Source of the DNA: Ashinkailepas kermadecensis
Taxonomy: Eukaryota > Arthropoda > Thecostraca > Neolepadidae
Reading direction: 5' to 3'
Length of the DNA: 64,000 nt
NCBI GenBank assembly: GCA_034440615.1
Contig: JAOTOM010004039.1
Coordinates: forward strand, 62,001-126,000
Shown here: one piece after another, positions 46,498-58,184 of the stretch
Position numbering within the stretch: the first letter of the stretch is position 1
Layout of the letters: each line of letters begins with the position of its first letter
Made by a program: the position numbers and the translations under genes
The notes under the pieces: generated by a model
Told to the model about the DNA's origin: nothing
Database searches by the model: none
What the model saw: only the letters and a program-made list of their open reading frames with translations

Positions 46498-47213
46498 AGC
46501 TCCGTATGTCTTTGAAGAGCTCGCTCCTCCCCTCCATATTCAGTAGGCCACACCATTAATTACACATTTTAAGATTATACCCTATGGGCGAGCCACTCGA
46601 TGTATCTTCAAATCAACAACTTGAGCACTGCTGGACCCCCCAGCAATTTCATTTAAGCTGTACCCCCGTCTGGCGATATATGTATCTATGAACATTGAAC
46701 TCCGTCCAATGTTCATATGTCTCATATGTCTCAGCCATATGTTCCGATTCCTCAGAAGCGATCAGAAATTCCGTTATTCCACCGCGTCTCTTCAGATCAC
46801 ATTGACTGACTGCAAACGCAATTACACCTGAAAACCCCATGCCAAGTCCTAGCTGTAGGCACGCTGCAGCACTCGCAATGCAGCATTAATGAGGAGTTCC
46901 CACCGGCACGGCACACATGGTTTCAGTCATCAGTGACGCCACGGACATGGGGTGAGGAAGGGGATATGCTCGTTTGTGTGTTCATGATTTCCATTCAACG
47001 TCCATAGGCGCGATGACGCTTGGGACAACCCCTTCACGACGTTTGGGATGGACAAGTCCCCCGTTCCCGCTTTGGCGCAGTTCATGGCTCCAGTGAAAAA
47101 TCGATAACACAGTGCAGAGCAAGACACCATGGAAAGTCAAGTCGTGAAAATCTAGAAATGACCTTGTTTCTCGTATTGGATTTGCTTTCTTTGATCATGC
47201 ATTTTGGTCTCTG
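46498..47213. other. Intronic spacer, no feature recognised
   Basis: Unique sequence within intron 4 with only small uninformative frames. Confidence 0.5.
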
Positions 47214-47866
47214 ATGGCTGTATCAGTGACTCTGATTAGTCCTCTGATGTCTGTATGGCTGTATGGATCTGATGGCACTGATGGCTCTGATGGCTGTATG
47301 GCTCTGATTGGCTGTATGGTTCTGATGGCTGCATGGCTGGGTGGCTGCATGGCTGTATGGCTGTATGGCTGTATTAATGTACGGCTGTATGGCTGAATGG
47401 CCCTGATGGCTTTATGGCTCTCATGGCTGTATGATTGTATGTCTGTATGGCTGTATGGCGGTATGGATGTATTGCTGTACGGCTGTATGGCCCTGATGGC
47501 TGTATGGCTCTGATGGCTGTATGGCTGTATGGCTCTGACGGCTGTATGGCTCTGATGGCTGTATGGCTCTGACGGCTGTATGGCTCTGATGGCTGTATGG
47601 TTGTATGGTTGTATGGCTGTATGGCTCTGATGGCTGTATGGCTCTGATGGCTGTATGGATCTGATGGCTGTATGGCTCGGATGGCTGTATGGCTCTGACG
47701 GTTGTATGGCTCTGATGGCTGTATGGTTGTATGGCTGTATGGCTCTGATGGCTGTATGGCTCTGATGGCTGTATGGCTGTATGGATGTATTGCTGTACGG
47801 CTGTATGGCCCTGACGGCTGTATGGCTCTGATGGCTGTATGGCTGTATGGCTCCGACGGCTGCATC
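47214..47866. repeat. 17-bp array, TGATGGCTGTATGGCTC
   Basis: About 38 degenerate units of TGATGGCTGTATGGCTC mixed with 8-9 bp sub-units GGCTGTAT. Open in several frames on both strands. Confidence 0.93.
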
Positions 47867-47995
47867 AGTCCAGAAGATGCCGTACTTCTGTCACCTCCAG
47901 CAACGGGCTGCGCTACCACATCCGAGGCAGGCCCTCAGCCGGCCGTTTGCAGAAGAGCAGCACCGCGCTGTTCGTGGCATGATGTCGTCGTTGGG

Positions 47996-48140
47996 CTGCC
48001 GCACCTCTGCTGCTCAACGTTTCCCCGGATGAGGGACTGGCCAGCTGACCCGAGCCGACCCGTGCGAGCAGCGTGATTCTGCCGGGAGAACGACACAGGT
48101 CGAGTCCGCTCTGGCTGTATTTCGCGCTCGTGCAGAACAT
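47996..48140. repeat. Diverged direct repeat, left copy, flanking the Ty3 relic
   Basis: Aligns by eye with 50628-50763. Shared words include GCACCTCTG, GAGCCGACCC versus GGCCGACCC, GGGAGAAC versus CGGAGAAC, and CCGCTCTGG followed by TGTAT or TGTGT. It could be a remnant LTR or duplicated internal sequence. Its nature is unproven. Confidence 0.5.
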
Positions 48141-48342
48141 AGCACGGCGCAGTCGGTAGGACGCGAACCTACGCTCCCAGGGTGCGGCATTGCGTACAGA
48201 AGTCATGGCAGCGCGGCATGCCTGCTGCCGGGATGGATCCCGCCTGTCGCCACGCGCCACGAGACGCCGCAGAAGGTGCGTCCAGCCGCTGGTCGAGATC
48301 TCCTGTACGCTCGTCTCTCGCCAGCGTGGTAGCGTGCTAACG

Positions 48343-49570
48343 GCGGGCTTCCTCGAACATCGGCCAGGTATCGAGACCGCGCGGCGCCCGTGTTTGGCCG
48401 TGCGCGGCGCGCTGCCGGCTGACGATGGCCTGGTCGTGTGCCGACCGAGGTCGGCAGTTGCTGGCGGTCTCCGCGGTGGTGGCGACGCCGTGTCGGCCTC
48501 ACGACAGCCACCGAGGCATTGACCGTGCGAAACTGCGGGCCCGCCGGACGGCTTACCGGCCAGGAATCGATGGAGCTGTTGAGCACACTGTGTCGGCCTG
48601 GTCACGCTGTCGACTGCCGCTCCGCAGCCGTCAGAGCGAGCCGCTCCGCCAAGACGATGCCCCACCGAGTCGCGCGTTCCAATCGGCTTATGCGAACCGC
48701 TTCCACTACGCCTGGCCGACGCACCTCTTGTAGTTGACGGACGTCCGGCTGGAGTGCGTAAGCTTTTGCTCGCGGTACTCCTCAGCTCAGCATCTCGCGT
48801 GTGAGCCACGCAAGGTGTTTACTGACGCCGAGGTGCCTGCAGTGCATCTCGCGTGCGAGCCACGCGAGGTGTTTACTGACGCCGAGGTGCCTGCAGTGCA
48901 TCTCGCGTGCGAGCCACGCGAGGTGTTTGCTGACACCGAGGTACATACCTGCGGTGCATCTCGTGTGTGGCCACGCAAGGCGATTACTGACACCGAGGTG
49001 CGTGCGATGCCACGCTCAGATGCTGGACCCAAGTTCACCTCATCAACGCTTCGCAGATTTCTAGCCCGATGGGGAGTGAAGCACCAAATATCTACACCGG
49101 GTTACCCACGATCCGACGGTCATGCTAAAGCCACCATTAAGACGATCGAGAAGCTAGTCCAGACCGCCACGGACGGCGACCAGCTGGACAGTGACGCCTT
49201 CGCTCGCTCGCCTCAAGAGCTGCTGAGATCCCGCTGAGGTCGGCAGTCGCAGCTAACCGCGGCGAGTTGGCGGCCGAGCGGCCGCCGCAGCAGATGCATG
49301 CGACGCCGTGACGGGAACACCTCCGAAAGCAGGCCGAGCAGCGGCGTGACGCGACACAGCTCGCTCTCGCCGCTCCACGCACACCGGAAACTGCGTGCAC
49401 GTTCAAGATTCCAAGACCAGTCTATGCGATCGTGTCGGCGTTGTCGTCGACGTCGGTCACAGGCGGGAACATCTCGTGAAAAAAAGGAATCGGGCGGCAC
49501 ACCGTGGCGGAATCGGCGCTCATTTCGCTCGTGTCACCCATTTCTTGGCGGAGGTTGCGGCGGTGACGAG
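48343..49570 (+). pseudogene. Ty3/gypsy pol relic: linker, integrase zinc domain, core, C-terminal domain
   Basis: Fragments occur in canonical order. The linker GFLEHR...RGALPADDGLVV lies at 48343-48450. The integrase N-terminal domain PHDSHRGIDRAKLRARR and PGIDGAVEHTV lies at 48497-48733. The core SDAGPKFTSS and LARWGVKHQISTPGYPRSDG lies at 49016-49230. The C-terminal VHVQDSKTSLCDRVGVVVDV lies at 49393-49560. Integrase joined element DNA to the host chromosome. It is dead: one zinc-ligand Cys is Trp (AWSRC), a stop follows 48730, the first catalytic Asp was not found, the Glu of D,D-35-E is Lys, and two frame changes occur. No protease or RT was seen upstream. Confidence 0.9.
48790..49009 (+). 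repeat. 54-bp in-frame tandem repeat inside the integrase core relic
   Basis: About four copies of an 18-residue segment, HLACEPREVFTDAEVPAV, precede the SDAG motif. In related integrases this region (...FxDTGVP...L-R-S-D-G-G) occurs once. The first copies are nearly identical; the last two are diverged. The array is therefore an amplification of integrase coding sequence. Confidence 0.88.
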
Positions 49571-49616
49571 CCGCAGGCGTGCGGTGTTTCCATTCGTGCG
49601 CCTGCAGTGCGGCGCC

Positions 49617-50370
49617 AGCCGCAGCCTGAGGCGCTGTCCGGCCGCAGCCTGAGGCGCTGTCCGTGCGTAGCCTGAGGCGCTGCTCGGCCGTGGCCTGTGG
49701 CGCTGCCCGGCCGTGGCCTGAGGCGCTGTCCGGCCGCAGCCTGAGGCGCTGTCCGGGCGTAGCCTGAGGCGCTGCTCGGCCGTGGCCTGTGGCGCTGCCC
49801 GGCTGTGGCCTGAGGCGCTGCCCGGGCGTGGCCTGTGGCGCTGCCCGGCCGTGGCCTGTGGCGCTGCCCGGGCGTGGCCTGTGGCGCTGCCCGGCCGTGG
49901 CCTAAGGCGCTGCTCGAGCCGTGGCGCTGCCCGGGCGTGGCCTGAGGCGCTGCCCGGGCCGTGGCCTGAGGCGCTGCCCGGCCGTAGCCTGAGGCGCTGC
50001 CCGGCCGTGGCCTGAGGCGCTGTCCGAGCGTGGCCTGTGGCGCTGCCCGGCCGTGGCCTGAGGCGCTGCTCGGGCGTGGCCTGTGGCGCTGCCCGGGCGT
50101 GGCCTGAGGCGCTGCCCGGCCGTGGCCTGAGGCGCTGTCCGGCCGTGGCCTGAGGCGCTGTCCGGGCGTAGCCTGAGGCGCTGCTCGGCCGTGGCCTGTG
50201 GCGCTGCCCGGCCGTGGCCTGAGGCGCTGCCCGGCCGTGGCCTGAGGCGCTGCCCGGCCGTGGCCTGTGGCGCTGCCCGGCCGTGGCCTGTGGCGCTGCC
50301 CGGGCGTAGCCTGAGTCGCTGTCCGGCCGTAGCCTGAGGCGCTGCCCCGCCACAGCCTGTGGCGCTGCCC
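49617..50370. repeat. GC-rich 23-bp minisatellite, about 33 copies
   Basis: Units alternate between CCTGAGGCGCTGCCCGGCCG and CCTGTGGCGCTGCCCGGGCG, each followed by TGG or TAG. The array starts directly after the integrase C-terminal relic. Minus-strand frames of 312-331 codons (Gln/Arg/Pro/Ala-rich) are products of the period. Confidence 0.96.
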
Positions 50371-50627
50371 CGTCACAGCGGCCGGAGGCAGCCTGTGGCA
50401 CTGCCCCGTCACAACGGCCGGCAGCGTCAGCCGCCGGAGCGTTTGACCGTGCGTTGAGAAACCATCGCTCATGCATGCTCAGGCGAAGCATAGGTTCGGT
50501 TTGCGGTGGTTGCATGTTCTGCTAAGTGCACAAGCAAGCTGTTTTGTTGGCATTTTGTTTCGCTTCGTCGCGCTCTATGCGTTGTCTTGGGGAGGTGCTG
50601 GGCTGCCATGCCAACTCTGCCAACTTG
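50371..50627. other. Spacer after the GC-rich array
   Basis: Related degenerate units (CCCCGTCACARCGGCCGG) run to about 50430, followed by unique sequence with no gene signal. Confidence 0.5.
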
Positions 50628-50763
50628 CACCTCTGTTCCTCAGCGTAACTCCAGGAGAGGAACTGGTCAGCCGTCCGGGCCGACCCATGCAGACAGGGGT
50701 CTGCCCGGAGAACAACGCAGATCGAGGCCGCTCTGGTTGTGTTGCGCGCCAGTGCAGCACGTG
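50628..50763. repeat. Diverged direct repeat, right copy
   Basis: Partner of 47996-48140, about 2.6 kb downstream in the same orientation. Together they bracket the integrase relic and the GC-rich array. Confidence 0.5.
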
Positions 50764-51331
50764 ACAAACTAACGGCGACCAAAGCGCTGCCCGCAACTGG
50801 ATTCCGATCGGAATTGGTATTCCCATCGTTGATAATTAATTGTTCCGTCCAAGGCACAGGAACCGGGGTGGGAGGCCGAGGGGCAGCCCACAACTTTAGA
50901 TGAGTTTCACATTGGCTCTGTGGGCGTTACAAATCGAGAATCGACCTCAAAATGGCTCTTGCTCTCCCCCATCCCGAACTTTGTGACAGTTTCCATGCCA
51001 ACAAGTCTGTCCCTTTGGACACATATACGCAAAACGTCGTGGCATGCATGCTCATCTTCTATTGTAGTAATTGTGCTTCGATATCATAGTTTGCTTCCTC
51101 TTCTTTAACGGCGTACGTTTCATTGACGTGATGTGTTGAACCCGTATTGCTACAATGCTACTCCACAAGACTATCTATGCTACAATGCCACGGCAGATTC
51201 ACACCTCATCGCATCATCGTCTGCATCGATTTGTCTGACACTATTGCGTCAACCGTTCGATGTTGACCTCGATATTGATGTGAGGTCGCACTGTGTGGAT
51301 CGACAGATCATGCTTGCGTGACACGCAAGCG
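50764..51331. other. Intronic spacer, no feature recognised
   Basis: Unique AT-balanced sequence. A short CTACAATGCYAC duplication occurs near 51150-51190. Confidence 0.5.
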
Positions 51332-51909
51332 TGACTGACCATATTGTCATGTGATGATGGACCATATTGCCATATAGTGACGGACCATATTGTCATGTAG
51401 TGACGGACCATATTGCCAGATAGTGACGGACCATATTGCCATGTAGTGACGGACCATATTGCCATATAGTGACGGACCATATTGCCATGTAGTGACGGAC
51501 CATATTGTCATGTAGTGACGGACCATATTGCCATGTAGTGACGGACCATATTGCCATGTAGTGACGGACCATATTGTCATGTGATGATGGACCATATTGC
51601 CATATAGTGACGGACCATATTGCCATGTAGTGACGGACCATATTGCCATATAGTGACGGACCATATTGCCATGTAGTGACGGACCATATTGCCATATAGT
51701 GACGGACCATATTGCCATGTAGTGACGGACCATATTGTCATGTAGTGACGGACCATATTGCCATATAGTGACGGACCATATTGCCATGTAGTGACGGACC
51801 ATATTGCCATGTAGTGACGGACCATATTGCCATGTAGTGACGGACCATATTGCCATATAGTGACGGACCATATTGCCATGTAGTGACGGACCATATTGCC
51901 ATATAGTGA
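51332..51909. repeat. 23-bp minisatellite, about 25 copies
   Basis: The unit is GTGACGGACCATATTGCCAT followed by RTA. Degenerate units trail to about 52110. Minus-strand frames up to 252 codons result from the array. Confidence 0.96.
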
Positions 51910-52329
51910 ATGGCCACGTTGGCGTGTAATTACGGGCCATATTGTCACGCAATACTGACCACAAATGTGTGTAATCGAATAGATGATATTGGCGTATAAC
52001 AACGGACCTTATTGTGTAATGACGCACCAAATTTGGGTGCGCTGACACATGTGTACCATATCGGTACATAGCATGTAATGACATACCACGTCGGCATGCA
52101 TGCATGGAGGGTATGTTCCCGTGCTGTGGGGCGCGTCACGTGTGTGAATTGACGGTCCAAATACGCTCGCGATGACCAGTAAGCACCGGCACTAAGGCGT
52201 GCAATTGCAAATAACGTGGCGATGAGAGTGGCACCGAGGATCGCGGTCGGCGAGTATCGACTGATGATGCGATCGGGCCATCAAGGGGCGGGCCGGCGGG
52301 CCCACTGACGTCTGACCGTGTCGCGCCAG

Positions 52330-52439
52330 GCTCCAAGCGGATGGTGGAGATGGCCGTGGCCGGCTACCCGTGCACCATCTTCTGCTACGGCCAGACGGGC
52401 AGCGGCAAGACGCACACGCTCACCGGTCCCCCGCACCTG
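52330..52439 (+). CDS. KIF12: Kinesin exon 5 (P-loop exon)
   Basis: The acceptor CGCGCCAG ends at 52329. The exon completes Gly and reads [20 protein letters not shown], then [16 protein letters not shown]. The Walker A P-loop GQTGSGKT (52389-52412) binds the ATP phosphates and is diagnostic of kinesins. All key residues (G-K-T) are intact, so the exon is probably under selection. The donor CTG|GTGAGT at 52440 is near consensus and in phase 0. It is GC-rich compared with its surroundings. No continuation of the motor (switch I NxxSSRSH, switch II DLAGSE) was found in the remaining 11.5 kb. Confidence 0.96.
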
Positions 52440-55400
52440 GTGAGTGACGTCACCGGTGACATCACCGAAGAGCGAGCTGTGTGTGCTCGGCGGCCGCCGA
52501 GAACGCTTCACACGCGGGGCACCCGTCAGTGCGTTGCATGTGTGGCGACCAGACGCGTAGCCAGGCGGTGACAGGCGGTGGTTGGGCGGCGGTGGGGGTG
52601 GCTGGGAATGGCAGGACAAAGCCGCGGTCACTATCAGTCATGGTTTGTGTCGCGGCTCATTCCGTGTAGCAGCACAGGAGCGAGGAGCGGCCCTGGGAAT
52701 GGCGCCATGCAATTTTAAGACCGGTCAACGTGAATCCCAGGAACAACTGAACATGAGAGAAAGCTGTATTGGACAAATGCCCTCTTTTGTTGCTAGCCCA
52801 TCCAATGCATTTTTAGTCCTTAAATGGCAGCCTCCCGTTAGCCTATAACATTACCGTTTGATGAAATTGTATCTGTAATGGGCGATGAATGCTCACCCTT
52901 GCGATATTTCTGTTGGCCCGAAAACTGCACATATCATGTAATCAGGTCTGCCATGTTCAATTCAGTTAGAAAATACGAATAGATTAGATAAATACGAGTA
53001 GAGTAGATACATGACAGCCTTGCCAACGTTGTTTGTTTGTTTTTCGTGGGAAATGTAGGGAATTTTAACCCATTGCACGACGGATTCAGTCATGCATCAG
53101 GTCATTTCGCCGCAGTCTGACCTCACGTTATCATAGAGGATTATGCTCTTGCACGGTTGCTCTGAATGAACCCCGAATTGGAGGGAGATGTGAGAACAAC
53201 CCACTAGATGGGAAGATGTGTTGAAAACGTGCGGTACGGAGCCCTTCGGTGGTGAGCATACATTTATGTTCCGTTTTTCCTCTTCCTGACCAAAGATGGA
53301 ATAAGTTTCTCCAAATATTTCCGCTCAGGCAGGGTCCATTCAAGTATGAACATGTTCCTTGGGCATCTTGTGTATGTGACGAAAGTATCACGGTCATTGC
53401 GTATGTCGATGTTCAGTCTGTTTAGTCAAACTAAACCGATGCAGATGGCTTCTCGAGAATGGAAGCTCTTTATTTTTATTTGGGATTGATTTGGGATATT
53501 CACAAATGGTATTGAAAGCTTCTATTCGAGAACGGGACTTTGGTTTATATTCTCATTCATTTTTTTGCGTCTTATGAAAATGACTACGGAAAGTATTTCA
53601 GTTGAGGAGACGGATAATAAAGTGAGACTAATGGCGATTACATTGATTATTAAGATGACTAGTCACAGTTCATTCCAATATGCTGGAAAATATTATGATT
53701 TACGTCATTCTCCATGATGATCGAAGTACCTCATCCTTACCCGATCCCAGCAATGTTTTGTTGCGCTGGCCTCACCCTCTGTGTGGTGTATTTTGCCAGG
53801 AGCCTAAATGTTACGAATTACATGCGAAAATCTCCAATGGTATGTTTCCAAAAAAACGAAATCGATAACAGAGCTGCCGCTTGTAATTTTTACGGGGACT
53901 TTTTCGCAGTCAAACCACCCGCGCCACCGCAATTCAACGTCTGACTATGCGGTTGAGCCACCCACTCTTTTTTTCTGCGCTCATGCATCCTTGCACGGGC
54001 CATGTTCGGAATCGGTCCCCTGTGCTCGTTTGACCCCTTTGAGGAAATGCTGGATGCGCCCCTGGGCAACGCGCACCAACACAGGGAGGGTGTCGTCGCC
54101 TGGGTACGTCACTTATCCGATCGCCGTCTGGCTGCGCGTGTGGTTGCCAGATACCACTAATATGGCTGGTATAACTCACATGTCTGGCGGTGCATTTTGC
54201 AATCGGCGTGAAGCATCAACCGAACAATCGGGAAATGGCGCAATTTTGCCTCTCCATTGAATGCGGATGCTTTTTGGAAGTCGTCTTGCGTTCACGTATT
54301 TGAATTTGCACCGTTTTTGTTTGGTGACACTTGTGTGCTCACTTTCACAGCTGTGTATGTGTATGTGTGTATGTGTACAGTTTTCAGTTGCCACCAACAG
54401 TTACGGCACGGTATGCGATGCGATACGAGACGGTATGTGAAATTTTATGTGAATACCTCGATACACATGGAAAATTCGGTTCCCCTACACGAATGTCGAG
54501 TTCTTTGATTATGGCTCCCTCGAGAGCTCAGTTGATTAGCTCAGAGCTCAGACTGCCTGCATTGTGCTCCCCTGGCCTGACCAGACGGGTCGAGTCAATG
54601 CATCGGTTCGCATGTAGTCCCCCGCTGAGAGGATCATCTGGCAACTAACCCCATAAGGTCAGAGACCAGGTCTTATCAGTTGATTTCTGAAGCCACGCTC
54701 AGTCAGATATACGAGAAGCGATTAGAGGTCACTGTGCCTGTAGCATTGACGACTATAACATTTCGAGCGGCTTAATTTTTTTTTAAATACAGCTTTTGAA
54801 CCTTATCTCGACGAATATTTGGGAGGATTGTTTATTAGGAACATTACTATCAAGGTCATGTCCGTCGGAGCCGTTTAGTAGACCTGGATCTATCGATAAT
54901 ATGCTAGGGAGGCGTAGGTCCGAACTGAGGATACCGACATCCCTATTGTCGGGGACACTACATAGGTCTAAACTTCACCATTTAATATATGACTGCGATG
55001 GGTGAAATAGCCTTGCAATGGTAAACGTCTCTCCGAACATTAACGAGTAATGCTTTTTATTACATTGATAATAAGACATGACCAGTGACCTTAGTCTTGA
55101 AAATGTCTTATGTTGGACGAAACGTTGACAGTTGAAAGGTAATGAAATGAAATATGGACATCGGTATCTATTTTTACCATGAATATTGGAAACATCATAC
55201 ATCGACACGAGGAAGAAACAGGAAAAATAATTCGAATATTTGAAACCACGAACAAAAAGATAATAAGCGCACAGCTGGCCGTTGTATTCAATTAGAATTG
55301 CGGCAAGAATACTCTGCTGCCAAACTTGCATATTCATGTTGTATATTCTGCTTATCATTCTGTATATCTATATCATTCGTATATATCATTCGGCAGCATT

Positions 55401-58180
55401 GAGCATTTGTTATTTACCGACCTGACGGAGCCGTACTGGAATAGATATACTTCGACATGGATTATTTCCGTGTGTGCCGTGCCGCTGCGAGAGGTGACTT
55501 ACGCTTGGTTTTGTCATCGCCTCCCGACAGTTTTACAACAGACGTTACCATGGTTCGCGGCGGTCAGGTCAGCCGGAGGTGTGTGATGCCATACCTACTC
55601 AGTGGTCTGTCGCTTACCCCGCTTTGTAGTTACCTGTGGCGTCGCAGCCTGCTTAGTGAAGCCGTCCAGCTGGCTGATCATTCGCGTGGTGACGTCACTT
55701 GGCTGTACGCCCTTACACTACTATCAGGGTGTTCTGCTGTGTGTTTTAGCGGTCACGATTTTGCCGTCAAGTTTTTTCCGATCCATGCCGGGCCCGCAAA
55801 ATTCCCCAAAGCTATGATTTTATAATCAGGATGTATCATGATGCGGAAGTTCATGTCTAAATGTCACGATTCTGAGAGAGAGAGAGCAGCATTATGGTGT
55901 TGAAACCAATGCATGAGGAGCATGGCAAACCAAAATGTTTGTTTATCGTCTCAAAGCCGCAAATGTTCACATTTGGAGTTCGGCGTTATGGATTTTGATA
56001 TAAATGGTTGACACAGTCTGGTTAATTTTCGGCCTATCAATTCTGGCATGTTAACCAGGTTGTGAATGAAGGTGCAAGTTGAGTACAATGTGGCGGGAGC
56101 AAATACCGGTCAAATAACTAATGGAATTGAACGCATGTCTCCTTATCGAACTTCAATTCAGTTTGTTTAATGCGCTAATTCGTTATATCTGCCAGACAAC
56201 TATGCATGCTATGCTCACAACGCGATATCAGTATGGATTGATCACGTTAAATACATCCGGATGAAGGCATAGCTTTGTTTCCATTTCGTGGATTGGTCAA
56301 GTGTTCTATCGTGGTGGACGTAGCTCACGAACATTAATACTGAACTAGTTCTGAAGGTTCTCCGCGCTCCGACTGATGCCGTTGTGAACGCTGCGGCCGC
56401 TGCACGCTCACCACTGCGGTGGTCCGCATGCTGTGCCGCAGCACACTCGCATGCACCGGAAGTGCCTCTGCAAACAGGGCGCCTGGTAATCTGTCGTGTC
56501 GCCTGGTAATCTGTCCTGCCGCACGCACCACAAATCGACGTGCTCTGTGTCGGTGTTGGCTCCCGAGAATCGCAGCCAGCAAGCACTGTTTGAAATGCGG
56601 CTGAACGATGCGCCGGCCTGAAGAACGTCCCGCGTGCATGGTGTCGGCGACGGTGTCCTTTGGCACCTGCACGCGAGCATCGGCCTGCCACCGTACGTTT
56701 GCAACGTCGCCAGGTAAGTGTTGAGCATCGGTGTGAGCTGATGCTGTCCGGGAATGGGCGAAAGCCGAGCCGTGTCTGTTCGTGCCTCACGAAGTTCTGT
56801 CCCCGGAAGAGATGCTCCCACAGCATGCCAAATCTTCTCGAATGGGGTGCGACACACAGACGAAAAGCCGCCTCACTCAGATCGCCCATTTCAAGTTTGC
56901 TAGTGATACCATATATTTCAGAGTATGCTTTAAAAAGTTATTTCTCACACTAATTCGCAGCATAAAGTGTTGTGCATTTTATTGAAACTTTCATTATTTG
57001 TAAAATAAAGTGCCCTTTTGATACGAAAAGGTGTAATTACCCAGCACACGTTCTTAGCTTCACCACATTCCGCTCAAATTTTCACTTTTGCATTACCTTT
57101 GACATACATTTTCCACTCTGCACCACTTCATCCATGCATAACTGATTCACTACATGTTTTCCGCTGGAGCCTGACTCGCATAGCGACAAAACATGTGTTC
57201 AGGGAGCACCAGGCGTATGTGCGGTGGCATTAGGTGTTTTCTGTTTATGATATAAGACGTGTGAATGGTGACGTGGTGTGTGCTACGGTAGGAGTGTGTT
57301 CAAATTGATAGGGAAGTCAACTGTCGGATGTAGGTAAAAGTTTCAAACTGTGCTCGTAGATTCAGCAACAAATACTTCTCAGTTTGCTTCGAATCAACAA
57401 GATCCTGTTTTGTATTGCTGTCAAGGCTTAAGGCTGTCCGACAGCCTTCCTCCATCTACCAGAAAAAAAAACTTGTGCTGCAGGCCTTACCACCACGCGA
57501 ATTGCAAGCCTTATGACCTCGCAACAAAGAGCACATCATAGCCACTAAAACAGCACGAGCATGGGACAATGTGGCATCATTCTGTAAAAATTGAATGTTT
57601 TCATTGACACGGTTCTAGACCATTTACTTTTTCCTCCATCATTGTGCATTGGATCGATCGTTCGATTTCCACTTCCACTTCCACCTGGAGGAAATTATAT
57701 CCATGTTATTGCTGGACTGCGTAGTACTTGCAGCGATGCATATAATGTTTGCATGAAGTTTTTGCTGTCAATTCCTCCGTGATGAGACAAACTGAATGCA
57801 ATTTAATTTGAATTGAACCCGTTATAAAATGCACACTATTTCATTGCCACACATCACTCTACTTCAATGTCCAAATTACTACAACTATTGCATTGTGTGC
57901 TGAAATGACGCAAGGTTAGCTTGCCAATAAACATTTCATTATTATTGGCATTATGTGCCGATGAACATTTCAAAGCTGTATAAAGTCTGAAGAGTTGATT
58001 GAAGCTTACCATGTCTCGCTCGTAATTATCTCGGCAAACCGTCTGGCATAGTGCCACGATAAGAAACATCCAAAGATAAAGATAGTTTTGCATCGTGGGA
58101 AGACACAATACCATCAAGCTGTTCTAAAACTAGATATTCCATGCTTAAGCGTTTTTTTTTCACCGTACTCTCGGGGTTCA
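52440..58180. other. Probable kinesin intron 5, largely featureless
   Basis: Over 5.7 kb of mostly unique sequence. I looked for later kinesin motifs (switch I, switch II, microtubule-binding segments) and found none. Frames of up to 215 codons, such as minus 56242-56889, are unrecognised and overlap other open frames. A short GA tract lies at 55873-55887. Confidence 0.5.
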
Positions 58181-58184
58181 GGTT

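Larger units (their letters stand above)
38530..52439 (+). other. KIF12: KIF12-like kinesin gene, 5' part (five exons)
   Basis: The exons at 38530-38672, 39715-39813, 43154-43232, 45546-45648 and 52330-52439 join with matching phases into about 178 residues. Each junction has GT at the donor and AG at the acceptor. The joined protein follows the kinesin motor order: first strand NINVVVRVRP, the FRFNILFEPEATQEDV segment, then [16 protein letters not shown] with the ATP-binding P-loop. Kinesins are microtubule motor ATPases; KIF12 relatives are linked to epithelial and ciliary functions in vertebrates. Family choice rests on the TLTGPP end of the P-loop region and TQEDV. The remaining motor, stalk and tail exons were not found downstream in this window. 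Confidence 0.88.

Noticed and set aside
49520..50515. 331-codon minus-strand Gln/Arg/Pro-rich frame
   Set aside because: Product of the 23-bp GC-rich array; composition and period explain it fully.
53934..54260. Next kinesin exon
   Set aside because: Readable text such as CSFDPFEEMLDAP was checked, but it does not match the kinesin segment after the P-loop and lacks matching splice phases.
56242..56889. 215-codon minus-strand gene
   Set aside because: Three overlapping frames are open on the same strand (215, 149 and 112 codons), none with a known motif. The region is GC-rich, which lowers stop frequency. It might be a decayed element, but I cannot support that.
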